In this document: piece by piece, positions 1 through 6,989 of the stretch
How positions within the stretch are numbered: the stretch's first letter is position 1
Layout of the letters: each line of letters opens with the position of its first letter
NCBI GenBank assembly: GCA_905199135.1
Contig: CAJKFC010000036.1
Coordinates: 1 to 17,203 of the forward strand
DNA: 17,203 nucleotides
Direction: 5' to 3'
Source: an uncultured Eubacteriales bacterium
GTDB lineage: Bacteria; Bacillota; Clostridia; Oscillospirales; Butyricicoccaceae
Notes under the pieces: generated by a model
What the model was told of the DNA's origin: nothing
Databases searched by the model: none
What the model saw: only the letters and a program-made list of their open reading frames with translations
Translations under genes and position numbers: made by a program

Positions 1-2
1 TA

Positions 3-30
3 ATTATAAAATAAAAATAAAAAAAGTCAA
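3..30 (-). promoter_or_regulatory. Candidate sigma-A promoter pointing out of the left edge
   Basis: Read on the minus strand there is TTGACT at 30-25, a 16-base very AT-rich spacer and TATAAT at 8-3. It lies just past the stop of the membrane-protein gene and would drive a minus-strand gene beyond the window. No transcript or gene start is visible, and AT-rich DNA gives chance matches, so this is tentative. Confidence 0.4.
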
Positions 31-60
31 GAAAATGGGAACATTCAGAGGATTTAAAGT

Positions 61-714
61 CTATTTTGACGATTTTATCCTTCTGTTTCGCTCCATAAGC
101 AGTATGTTGAGCCTTTCAAGGCTCTCTTTTTTGTCCTTTGAGCCAAAGGACGCGATGATCTCCTTTATCTCCATCTCCTGCTCCTCGGCGCCTTTGCTTA
201 TAGGGTCGGAAAAGCGGAGCTTTTCGGCAAAATCCGAGAGGGATTTCTTTATATCCCCGTCTTTTTCAAGGCCGATGAGGGACGAAAGGGCGTCCATAGT
301 CTCTTTTTTAAAGGCTGTTTTCAGCTCGTCCTTTTTGTCCATGGCTGAGACATGCTTTGCCGCGCCCATGGTGAGGACATAGAGAATGACCGAAAATGCC
401 AGAACCAGCACCGAAAGCAGGGCGGCGGTATTGCCCGAAAGGGCGAAGCCCGCCGAGGCGAAAAACACCACAAACTGCAAAATAAGTCCCACTGCCGACA
501 CATGAAAGACGGGCAGGGCGTAAAACAGTTTTTTGCTGCTGTCAAAGTCTCCCCTTGTCATAAGCAGGAGACTGAGAATCAAATCGATCTCGGTAAAAAT
601 AAGGGCGGTGTAAAATCCGTTTCCCCTGTCAAAGGGAAGCAGAAAGGCGGCGGCGTTAAAGGCTGCCGCAAGGCAGAGGAAAACTATGAGGGGAATCTTG
701 TTGCCGTTTTTCAT
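61..714 (-). CDS. Four-helix membrane protein with charged cytoplasmic tail, unknown function
   Basis: This encodes 217 residues from the ATG at 714, which follows a GAGGAG ribosome site placed over the end of the upstream SPFH gene; its ATG begins one base after that gene's stop. A longer reading starting at 792 would run through the SPFH zinc-ribbon coding region and is not credible. Hydrophobic segments lie at about residues 7-27, 34-52, 66-92 and 96-118. The remaining 100 residues are charged and helical, rich in Lys, Glu and Asp, with coiled-coil-like stretches. I do not recognise the family. Co-transcription with an SPFH/zinc-ribbon protein recalls Bacillus subtilis YdjG-YdjH-YdjI, where a membrane partner and an SPFH protein work with a PspA homologue in envelope stress; a similar membrane-anchoring role is inferred only from that parallel. 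No hairpin terminator follows the stop. Confidence 0.8.
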   Translation of the reverse strand: MKNGNKIPLIVFLCLAAAFNAAAFLLPFDRGNGFYTALIFTEIDLILSLLLMTRGDFDSSKKLFYALPVFHVSAVGLILQFVVFFASAGFALSGNTAALLSVLVLAFSVILYVLTMGAAKHVSAMDKKDELKTAFKKETMDALSSLIGLEKDGDIKKSLSDFAEKLRFSDPISKGAEEQEMEIKEIIASFGSKDKKESLERLNILLMERNRRIKSSK

Positions 715-715
715 G

Positions 716-1891
716 TCAGCTCCTCCTCTCGCCGCACTTGGGGCAGAATTTGCCCGGTCTTGTAAAGTGGTAGCCGCACCTTGAGCAGACATCGGCAGGT
801 TTCAGCGATGCGCCGCAGTTGTCGCAGAAGGCCGAGCCGGGCTCAAGCCTTGCGCCGCAGTTGTCGCAGAAGAGCATTTCGCCGCCTTCGTTTTGACTTT
901 GGGGTTGATTTTGAGGGGCGAAGGCCGCGCCGACGGCGCTGTTTACGGCGCCGCCCACAAGGTTTGAAGCTCCGCTCATTATGCCGAGGCCTATGCCCAT
1001 GCCGGCAAACTGTCCCGACGCCTCGTTGGCGGCCGCTTTTTCGGCCACATCAAAGCCTCTTTCCTGCTGATATGTATAACCCTCGATGGAACGCTTCTTT
1101 GCGGCGGCCTCGGAGGATATCACCGTCTTTTGGGCTTCGGTCTGCTGCTCTATGATGCCCACCTGCTGCCTGATCCGGGCGTCGGCCACATCGGCGTAGC
1201 GGCGGAAATAGAGCTGTTTTAAGTTTTCATACTGGGGGTCTCCCTCGGGTCTTATGACGGTCGTCACGAAAAACTGCATAAGGGACAGGCCGTAAAGGTC
1301 AAATGAGGGGGAAAGAGCGGTCTTTATCTCTTCCGAAAGCTCTTTGAGCTTTTCGTCGGCGGTAAATATGCCTATTTTGCCCGAGCCGAAGGCGGCGGAG
1401 AGATTTGATTTTATCTCGGTCATCATGACGCCGCGGAAATACTCCGAAAGAGACATTCTGTCAAAACCGCGGTTTGTGCCCACAAGCTTTAAGAGAAGTT
1501 TTCTCGAATCGTTTACAGCCACGGTCATCTCGCCCGAAGCTCCGATGGCAAGAGGAAAGCCCAAAGTGGGCTCGTTGAAATGCACCTTGCTGTCGGTGCC
1601 CCATTTTATCGCCATCTGCTCGGCCTTATTTATAAAGTAGACCTCGCAGTGGAAGGGGGAAACGCCCCCTGTGGGAATGTTTATTACAGAGCTTAAAAGG
1701 GGTATATTTCTGGTGTCCAGGGTGTAGCGGCCCGGGCCGAAAAGGTCAAGAGCCTTGCCGTCGGCAAAAAACACAGCCTCCTGGCTCTCGTGGACGATGA
1801 GCTGGCTTAGGGTGTTAAAATCTTCTTCGGGGTGTTTCCATATAAACGAACCACCCTCATTTTCGCATTTGAGTACTTCGGTAATCGCCAT
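716..1891 (-). CDS. SPFH-domain protein with C-terminal double zinc ribbon (YdjI-like)
   Basis: The product is 391 residues, starting MAITEVLKCEN at 1891 after an AAGGAGG site. The open frame continues upstream to 2131, but that extension crosses the promoter at 1970-1998 and has no coding character. Residues about 25-240 match the SPFH (stomatin/prohibitin/flotillin-like) family often annotated as 'virion core protein' or YdjI. Residues 240-290 are a Gln/Ala/Glu-rich helix, 292-325 a Gly/Ala-rich linker, and the tail carries four CxxC knuckles (C342/C345, C356/C359, C369/C372, C383/C386), enough for two zinc ribbons. Bacillus YdjI lacks this tail and works with a separate zinc-ribbon protein, YdjG, so here the two functions appear fused. 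The likely role is a membrane-associated scaffold or stress protein. It is co-transcribed with the membrane protein downstream. The family call is solid; the role is inferred. Confidence 0.85.
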   Translation of the reverse strand: MAITEVLKCENEGGSFIWKHPEEDFNTLSQLIVHESQEAVFFADGKALDLFGPGRYTLDTRNIPLLSSVINIPTGGVSPFHCEVYFINKAEQMAIKWGTDSKVHFNEPTLGFPLAIGASGEMTVAVNDSRKLLLKLVGTNRGFDRMSLSEYFRGVMMTEIKSNLSAAFGSGKIGIFTADEKLKELSEEIKTALSPSFDLYGLSLMQFFVTTVIRPEGDPQYENLKQLYFRRYADVADARIRQQVGIIEQQTEAQKTVISSEAAAKKRSIEGYTYQQERGFDVAEKAAANEASGQFAGMGIGLGIMSGASNLVGGAVNSAVGAAFAPQNQPQSQNEGGEMLFCDNCGARLEPGSAFCDNCGASLKPADVCSRCGYHFTRPGKFCPKCGERRS

Positions 1892-1969
1892 ATCGGGCCT
1901 CCTTGTGAGATTTTTATGCGCAGACGGGGGAAATTTATGCCGAACAGGCAGATTATCCCGCATATCATA

Positions 1970-1998
1970 ATTATAAACCATTTTTCGGGAAAATTCAA
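1970..1998 (-). promoter_or_regulatory. Sigma-A promoter of the SPFH gene pair
   Basis: On the minus strand TTGAAT (1998-1993) is followed by a 17-base spacer and a perfect TATAAT (1975-1970). The predicted transcript starts near 1963, giving a leader of about 70 bases before the ATG at 1891. This also argues against the longer upstream reading of the SPFH frame. Confidence 0.65.
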
Positions 1999-2071
1999 CC
2001 GCGAAAGGGCAAAAGGAATATAGCGTCCCGTTAATGGGACACATACGGGGTAATTTATTACTTTGCATAAT

Positions 2072-2140
2072 AAACGGAACGACACTCGGAGGGCAAACGC
2101 CCGACACGGCGATGGGGTAAATTCGTTCCATGCGGGCGCA
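2072..2140. repeat. Intergenic repeat, copy A (uninterrupted, 69 bases)
   Basis: This begins AAACGGAACGACAC and ends TTCGTTCCATGCGGGCGCA. It contains GGAACGA near the start and the inverted TCGTTCC near the end, plus an internal GGGC-AAAC-GCCC palindrome. It matches copy B at 64 of 69 positions by hand alignment, once copy B's 53-base insertion is removed. Confidence 0.75.
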
Positions 2141-2232
2141 GGACGAGAGAAGGAGAGCCAGGGTTAGACCGCCGACGAGTGCAGGTGTGCCTGTTCAATC
2201 CCGCGATGTCCACGGCGGACTTATCCGTTAAA

Positions 2233-2282
2233 GTAGGGAACGGCTGAAATGCCCATTTACCCCATTGACCCTGTCAATGGGG
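2233..2282. repeat. Dispersed 21-base repeat block plus 10-bp hairpin
   Basis: GTAGGGAACGGCTGAAATGCC at 2233-2253 recurs exactly at 15385-15405, and most of it recurs again at 15510-15524. In this copy the second palindrome arm (GCCGTTCC) is replaced by different sequence. It is followed by a perfect hairpin at 2260-2282: stem CCCCATTGAC/GTCAATGGGG with a CCT loop. Confidence 0.7.
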
Positions 2283-2366
2283 ACCCCGAGAGATTAAATA
2301 GGGCACGCCGACACTTGTCGGCGGTCGAGCCTCGGCTCTCCGTAAAGCAACATCAACGAGCAGACC

Positions 2367-2488
2367 AAACGGAACGACACACGGATGGCAAACGCCCGGC
2401 ACGGCGATGAGTATCGCCGAATACTATTCAATTTCATGGAGTCCCCGCACGCACGGCGGGTGGGGTAAATTCGTTCCCTGCGGGTGCA
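2367..2488. repeat. Intergenic repeat, copy B, split by a 53-base insertion
   Basis: Bases 2367-2409 and 2463-2488 together correspond to copy A. Between them, 2410-2462 is extra sequence. The left junction forms a CGGCGAT-GAGT-ATCGCCG hairpin (2402-2419), the same shape and loop as the 15414-15431 hairpin. The insert also carries TATTCAATTTCATGG, resembling TATTCAATTAAATGG at 15466-15480, so it appears to come from the other repeat family in this window. Confidence 0.7.
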
Positions 2489-2500
2489 TTACCCCAAACA

Positions 2501-2528
2501 AAAAACGGAGCGTTCCCGCTCCGTTTTT
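2501..2528 (-). terminator. Rho-independent terminator of the envelope operon
   Basis: A perfect 12-bp stem (AAAAACGGAGCG/CGCTCCGTTTTT) with a four-base loop starts two bases beyond the methyltransferase stop. Read on the minus strand the GC-rich stem is followed by six T residues. A T run also follows on the plus strand, so it could act both ways. Confidence 0.9.
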
Positions 2529-2529
2529 A

Positions 2530-3678
2530 TTATTCGTCTTTGGGCAGAAGTCCTGCCGACCTGAGCCTTTTTTCCAGTGTGTGCTCAAAGCCCCACTGTT
2601 TTTTGAGCTCTAAATATTCCCTGTAATGCTTTTCGGAAAAGCCGCCCTTTAAAACTCCCCTTATGAGAATATTTTTCGGGGTGTGCTCTGTGGGGATAAA
2701 CTCGATGACATCTGTCCTGTATCCCACGCTCTCCAAAAGCAGGACTCTCGCCGTGTCGGTAATTAAGGCGGCAAGGCGCTCCCTTATGAGACCGTAGCGC
2801 AGCATGCCTGTGTCTCTGCCCTCTTTGAGCTGTGGATTGAGCTCGTGCTGACAGCAGGGCACCGCCATGAGGACGGGACTTTTCCACAAAATGCCTTTGA
2901 ACAGCGCCTCGTCGGTGGCGGTGTCGCAGGCGTGAAGGGAGATGACCATGGTGGGCGCCTCACCCTCATAGTCCTTTATGTCGCCGTAGGAAAAGGTCAG
3001 ACCGTCATAGCCCAGCTTTTTCGCAAGGGACGAACAGTGCTCGATGACATCTTTTTTGAGGTCGAGACCTTCGATTTTCGCCTTTCTGCCCTTCTTTTGG
3101 GTGAGGTAATAGTAGAGGGCAAAGGTCAGGTAGCTCTTGCCGCAGCCGAAGTCGACGACCTTTATGTCCTCGCCTTTGAAAAGGCTGTCGCTTATGTCGG
3201 ACACAAACTCCAGATAGCGGTTTATCTGGCGGAATTTATCGTATTTTGCCTTGTTGACCGTGCCGTTTTCACCCATGACCCCCAGTTCTTTGAGAAAATC
3301 GGCGCCCTCTGTGGGGGAAATTATGTAGTTTTTCTCACGGTCGTGACCGCCCTTTTCCACAGTTTTGGTGGGGTCGGCCGTCTTTATCTTCATTTTGGAA
3401 AAAAGGGTCACATGGTAGTCGTGGCTTTGGGAATATATTTGACACTGGGTGAAAATGTCAAAAAGACCGTAGAGCTTTTCTATTCCCTCTGACGCCGTAA
3501 CATTTTCATGTATCTCCTTTTTGGGGTAGACATAGGTAAACTGCCACATTCTCTCCCCTTTTTTGTCAAAGGGAGTTACCGTGACCTTTGAAAATTCCGC
3601 CTTCTGACCCTTGCGGAAGCCGCTCATGACGGCAAGGGCGAAGGGCTCTTCAAAAAGAGGGGCAAATCTTTCCTGCAT
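2530..3678 (-). CDS. SAM-dependent methyltransferase, METTL25/Methyltransf_32-like
   Basis: This encodes 382 residues, starting at 3678 behind AAGGAGG, nine bases after the MurF-like stop; it is the last gene of the operon. The catalytic half is a class I SAM-binding fold with motif I VVDFGCGKSYLTF at 174-186, an acidic GLDLKKD at 204-210, SLHACDTATDEAL at 247-259 and VPCCQHELN at 273-281. The last two motifs are typical of the Methyltransf_32 family (METTL25, RRNAD1, GSTCD). Residues 1-165 form an N-terminal domain I cannot assign. The two adjacent Cys in VPCCQH are a family feature and may bind metal or substrate. The substrate is unknown; family members are linked to RNA or protein methylation. 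Its place in an envelope operon may mean a cell-wall substrate or mere co-transcription. The stop is followed at once by the terminator. Confidence 0.85.
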   Translation of the reverse strand: MQERFAPLFEEPFALAVMSGFRKGQKAEFSKVTVTPFDKKGERMWQFTYVYPKKEIHENVTASEGIEKLYGLFDIFTQCQIYSQSHDYHVTLFSKMKIKTADPTKTVEKGGHDREKNYIISPTEGADFLKELGVMGENGTVNKAKYDKFRQINRYLEFVSDISDSLFKGEDIKVVDFGCGKSYLTFALYYYLTQKKGRKAKIEGLDLKKDVIEHCSSLAKKLGYDGLTFSYGDIKDYEGEAPTMVISLHACDTATDEALFKGILWKSPVLMAVPCCQHELNPQLKEGRDTGMLRYGLIRERLAALITDTARVLLLESVGYRTDVIEFIPTEHTPKNILIRGVLKGGFSEKHYREYLELKKQWGFEHTLEKRLRSAGLLPKDE

Positions 3679-3687
3679 AGTGCCTCC

Positions 3688-5259
3688 TTAATAGTTGTCG
3701 GGCAGGTCGTTTTCCAGAAGAATATACTTCTTGCCGTTTTTTGTGCTCTTGAGTGATGTGGCGTGGTTTATCGCCTCGCGGACATCTTTTGTGCGGAATA
3801 TTTTTTCCTCGTCAAAGCCTGCCTCCGTGAGACCGTCGTATATGTGGTCGGCCCCTACAAGGCAGACATAGTCGCATATTTCGGCTATCTGAGTGCCGAA
3901 AATCTTGTTGAGCTCATATTCCCTGTCGCCGAGCTCCACCATGCCGGGAGTTATGATTATCTTCATGCCGTCGCAGAGATTGAGTGCATCGAGGGCGGCT
4001 TTTGCCCCTATGGGGTTGGAGTTGTAGGCGTCGTCTATGATTACATTTTCGCCGCCGCCCTTTATCTCCAGTCTGTGGGGCACAGCCTCGAGACACGCCA
4101 CGGGAACAGTCATGCTTTTAAGGCTCATGCCAAGCTTGTGAGCCACCGATATTGCGCCCAAGATGTTGAGGACATTGTGAGCGCCGAGGAGCTTCGTGGT
4201 AAATCTCTCGGTCTCCCCTTCGGGAGTCTTTACATAAAAGCTTATTCCCATCTCGCTTACAGATAGGTCATATGCCATGTAATCGGCGGTGCGTTTTATG
4301 CCGTAGGTTACGATTTTGCCCTCTGTGGGGAGATTTTCATATATGGGGTCGCTGTCGATGTTGAGAAATACCGTGCCGTTCTGCTTTACTGCGTCGTAAA
4401 GCTCCATCTTTGCCTTTACCACATTGTCAAGGCTGCCGAAGGTCTCAAGGTGCTGAGGGCCTATCGAGGCGATGATGCCCATATTCGGGTGGACAATGTC
4501 GCATATCTCCTTTATCTCGCCCAGATGTCTCGCCCCCATTTCAACCACAAAATGACTGGTGGTGGGCTTGAGATTTTCCCTCACCGTGCGGACAACGCCC
4601 ATGGTGGTGTTGTAGCTGGCAGGGGTCATGAGGGATTCAAAGCGGTAGGAAAGTATCGAATTGAGGAAATATTTCGTCGATGTCTTGCCGTAGCTGCCCG
4701 TAATGCCGATGACCGTCATGTCCTCTTTGGATTTGAGAATGTCCCGGGCTTCCTTTATATAGTGATTTGCCACAGACCTTTCAATAGGTCTGTTTATCGT
4801 GTTGCAAAGGCGTGTAAAGGGGTAGATGAACACCGAAAACACCGCCGTCAGCGCAAGGAGAAAGGACGGGTGGCATATGGGGCAGAGAAATGCCGCGAGG
4901 CACACTATGCCGTAAAGCACAAAGGCGGCACAGTAGAGCCTTTTTATTCTTGCCGTCACAACGAAGGGTTTTTTCGCCTTTAAGGGTTTTGAGATATAGG
5001 CAAACCACAGCATGACGGGAAGGGAGAGAATGAGAGCCGCCGTGAAAAATCCTCTGCCTATGAGCAGCATAAGGGGCGGCAGGCACAGAAAGACCTTGTA
5101 GGGTGCGTATATGTACCTCTGGTGGTTGTTCTCATACAGAAGGTGCGTCGGGTTGTGGTATGAGGACAGCTGAAGCATGTGGAAAGAAAAGGTCAGGTAA
5201 TGATAAAAACAGACCGTATAAAGAATAAAAATTATTACATAGAGTATATCATTCAGCAT
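3688..5259 (-). CDS. MurF-like Mur ligase with polytopic membrane N-terminal domain
   Basis: This is 523 residues, starting at 5259 behind AAGGAGG. Residues 1-150 are about five hydrophobic helices (roughly 4-28, 54-70, 72-90, 108-128, 131-148). Residues 180-523 are the ATP-binding and C-terminal Mur ligase domains: P-loop GITGSYGKTST at 185-195, substrate loop TPASYNTTMG at 212-221, VVEMGARHLGEI at 238-249, GPQHLETFGS at 267-276, K284 at the usual carbamylated-lysine position, HNVLN at 361-365, PHRLE at 394-398 and DAYNSNP at 410-416. These are MurF signatures (ATP-dependent dipeptide addition). The usual MurF N-terminal UDP-MurNAc-tripeptide-binding domain is absent, replaced by the membrane part, and the C-terminal KGSR motif is replaced by a terminal ENDLPDNY. 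I infer a membrane-bound ligase acting on a lipid-linked acceptor, not the housekeeping MurF. The product amide is unknown. Confidence 0.85.
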   Translation of the reverse strand: MLNDILYVIIFILYTVCFYHYLTFSFHMLQLSSYHNPTHLLYENNHQRYIYAPYKVFLCLPPLMLLIGRGFFTAALILSLPVMLWFAYISKPLKAKKPFVVTARIKRLYCAAFVLYGIVCLAAFLCPICHPSFLLALTAVFSVFIYPFTRLCNTINRPIERSVANHYIKEARDILKSKEDMTVIGITGSYGKTSTKYFLNSILSYRFESLMTPASYNTTMGVVRTVRENLKPTTSHFVVEMGARHLGEIKEICDIVHPNMGIIASIGPQHLETFGSLDNVVKAKMELYDAVKQNGTVFLNIDSDPIYENLPTEGKIVTYGIKRTADYMAYDLSVSEMGISFYVKTPEGETERFTTKLLGAHNVLNILGAISVAHKLGMSLKSMTVPVACLEAVPHRLEIKGGGENVIIDDAYNSNPIGAKAALDALNLCDGMKIIITPGMVELGDREYELNKIFGTQIAEICDYVCLVGADHIYDGLTEAGFDEEKIFRTKDVREAINHATSLKSTKNGKKYILLENDLPDNY

Positions 5260-5289
5260 GGCTGCCTCCTTGAAAAATAGCTTTTTCCG

Positions 5290-6792
5290 CTAAAAGCGGC
5301 GGAAGAGTATGCGCTTTTCCTCCTTGTTCAGGCCGAAAAGCATCATGCAAAGGCCGTAGATCAGCACGAACACGACGCCGTAGATGAGAAAGCCCATTCT
5401 GCCCGAAAGGGCTGTGACCTTCATAAACAGCACGAGAAGAACAGAGGGGACTATGACGGCGGGCAGCATTTTGGCTATCTCAAACCAAAAACGCCCTATG
5501 TCGAGACCCATCACCTTCTTATAGTATATGTTCATTATGATTATATGTCCTATGGTGTAGCAAATTGCCACAGATACGGCGCTGCCCAGAGGGCCCCACA
5601 GCTTTATGAGGGGAATGGACAGCACAATGTTGAAAATTGCGATAATGAGATAACACACAGCGCGGAATGCGTGCTTGTTTTTCGCCTGGAGTATCGATAT
5701 GCCGATGTTCTGAATGAGGGGCACGGTTATGGGGATAAAGAGGGTCATGGCGATGTAGTAGACCGACTCATACCCTTCGCCCATCCACACATAGCGTATG
5801 AACAGCTTGCCCAAAAGGGCGAAGCCCGCAAGAGCCAGGGCGAGAATGAAAAACTGTATGCGCCCCACCCTTATCATAAGGTCGGAGAGCTCCTTGTTTG
5901 TGTGCTCCCTCGAGCATATGGCGGTGACACGGGGCAAAAACAGGTTTGATATGGCCGCCGAAAGCTGCTGATAGTAGTTGTTTAAAAGTACACCCAGGTT
6001 GAAGAAGGTGATGACTGCGGCGCCGTCCAGCATACCCAAAAGCACCGAGCCTGTCGACCAGTAGAGCCTGTCGACGATGATGCCCAAAAAGATGAAAAAG
6101 CTGAAGGTGACGATCTCTTTTAAAAGAGGCTTGTCGAACTTTCCGAAGGACAGCTTTATCTTGAGCTTTTTAAAGCAGTATATCATGTTGGCAGAGCCGA
6201 AAAAGATGTTGATAAAGGTTGCCACCAGTATCATGCCGTAGGAACGGGCGCCCAGCAGCAGCACAGCCGTCATTAGCAGCGGATTCATCACGCTTCTGAG
6301 CGCCTGCATGGCTTTTGAGAATATAAAGCGCTCGTATGCCGTGCATATGGCGGAAAATATCGTAAAGGGAAAGGTTATCGCCACATTTATGCTGGCAAGA
6401 TACATGAGCCTTTCGGTGATGACAAGCTCGCTCTCTGTGAGCTTTGCGCCGAAGATATGCGGAACATTTGCAGAGAGAATAAAGCCCAAAACAAGAGCCA
6501 CAAGACCGATTATCGAATAGACAGTAAAGAACATGCCGTGAAGGCTGTGCTCCTCCTTGTGTCTGCCCTCGGCTTTGTATTTGGCGGTGTATCTCACTAT
6601 GGACGACTCAAAGCCGAAGCCCAAAATGGTGAGATAGGATATGGTGGAGTTGACAAGGGTAAAAATGCCGTACTCTCCGTCTCCCAGAGTACGCACCATA
6701 AAGGGGGTGTAGACCAGGGATATGGTGGTGCTCAAAATCAGGGAGATATAGGACAGCATGGCTCCCGTTTTTATCTGGTTGAGCTTAGACAT
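5290..6792 (-). CDS. Wzx/MOP-superfamily lipid-linked oligosaccharide flippase
   Basis: This encodes 500 residues, hydrophobic throughout, with an estimated 12-14 transmembrane helices. It opens with the typical polysaccharide-transporter start: a short charged head, then TGAMLSYISLILSTTISLVY and TPFMVRTLGDGEYGIF. The family moves undecaprenyl-linked sugars or muropeptides across the membrane (Wzx, MurJ and SpoVB relatives). I place it with Wzx/PST rather than MurJ because of the opening motif, but cannot name its cargo. The start ATG at 6792 shares one base with the stop of the 62-residue gene (TGATG), and GAGGTGAGG lies just upstream inside that gene, so translation is probably coupled. Between a small unknown protein and a membrane MurF-like ligase, it most likely exports the operon's lipid-linked product. 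Confidence 0.88.
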   Translation of the reverse strand: MSKLNQIKTGAMLSYISLILSTTISLVYTPFMVRTLGDGEYGIFTLVNSTISYLTILGFGFESSIVRYTAKYKAEGRHKEEHSLHGMFFTVYSIIGLVALVLGFILSANVPHIFGAKLTESELVITERLMYLASINVAITFPFTIFSAICTAYERFIFSKAMQALRSVMNPLLMTAVLLLGARSYGMILVATFINIFFGSANMIYCFKKLKIKLSFGKFDKPLLKEIVTFSFFIFLGIIVDRLYWSTGSVLLGMLDGAAVITFFNLGVLLNNYYQQLSAAISNLFLPRVTAICSREHTNKELSDLMIRVGRIQFFILALALAGFALLGKLFIRYVWMGEGYESVYYIAMTLFIPITVPLIQNIGISILQAKNKHAFRAVCYLIIAIFNIVLSIPLIKLWGPLGSAVSVAICYTIGHIIIMNIYYKKVMGLDIGRFWFEIAKMLPAVIVPSVLLVLFMKVTALSGRMGFLIYGVVFVLIYGLCMMLFGLNKEEKRILFRRF

Positions 6793-6980
6793 CAGTCGAT
6801 CCTCACCTCATACCATATTCTGCCGTCGCCGTCGTTTTCGCAGTCAAGCTCTTTGAATCTCGCCTTTCTGTATTTGCTTGACACATACTCCTTTTCCTCA
6901 TCGGAAAGGCGCAGCTCTGCCGTGCGGAGCTCGCCCGAAAAGCACTGGAGTATGAAATCCTCGAAATTCTTGGTTATCAT
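6792..6980 (-). CDS. Small acidic protein of unknown function (62 residues)
   Basis: This starts MITKNFEDFILQCFSGELR at 6980, behind AGGAG placed just beyond the ATP-grasp stop. It ends IWYEVRID, its stop overlapping the flippase ATG by one base. It has no signal peptide, membrane helix or Cys pair. It looks like a compact soluble alpha/beta protein with a mid-region SDEEKEYVSSKYRKARFKEL. I do not recognise the family, and it lacks the DSL-type serine motif of a carrier protein. A good ribosome site, tight coupling on both sides and the fixed position between ligase and flippase argue that it is real and belongs to the pathway, perhaps as an adaptor or regulator of a neighbour. That role is a guess. 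Confidence 0.75.
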   Translation of the reverse strand: MITKNFEDFILQCFSGELRTAELRLSDEEKEYVSSKYRKARFKELDCENDGDGRIWYEVRID

Positions 6981-6989
6981 GGCTCTCTC

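Larger units (their letters stand above)
1892..2529. other. 638-base gene-free region of palindromes and mosaic repeats
   Basis: I see no credible gene here on either strand. Apart from the SPFH promoter, it holds two copies of a 69-base repeat (2072-2140 and 2367-2488), a 21-base block shared with 15385-15405 (2233-2253), and perfect hairpins at 2260-2282 (10-bp stem), 2306-2323 (8-bp stem, CT loop) and 2402-2419 (7-bp stem, GAGT loop). An inverted pair GGGGTAA/TTACCCC lies at 2462-2495 and the operon terminator at 2501-2528. The segment 2141-2232 is not repeated in the window and matches nothing I recognise. Confidence 0.8.

Noticed and set aside
1892..2131. N-terminal extension of the SPFH frame to 2131
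   Set aside because: It spans the promoter and repeat copy A, has no ribosome site and no family similarity; MAITEVL at 1891 has AAGGAGG before it.
2160..2225. Possible tRNA, because GTTCAATCCC resembles a T-loop
   Set aside because: The flanking bases do not form a 5-bp T stem, and there is no acceptor stem or anticodon arm at the right spacing.
2845..3492. 215-residue antisense frame over the methyltransferase gene
   Set aside because: It mirrors a well-supported gene on the other strand; the composition is that of a reverse-strand shadow.
3688..5259. Poly-gamma-glutamate synthase (PgsB/CapB) identity for the membrane Mur ligase
   Set aside because: CapB has one N-terminal helix and lacks MurF motifs such as DAYNSNP and TPASYNTTMG; no capC or capA follows.
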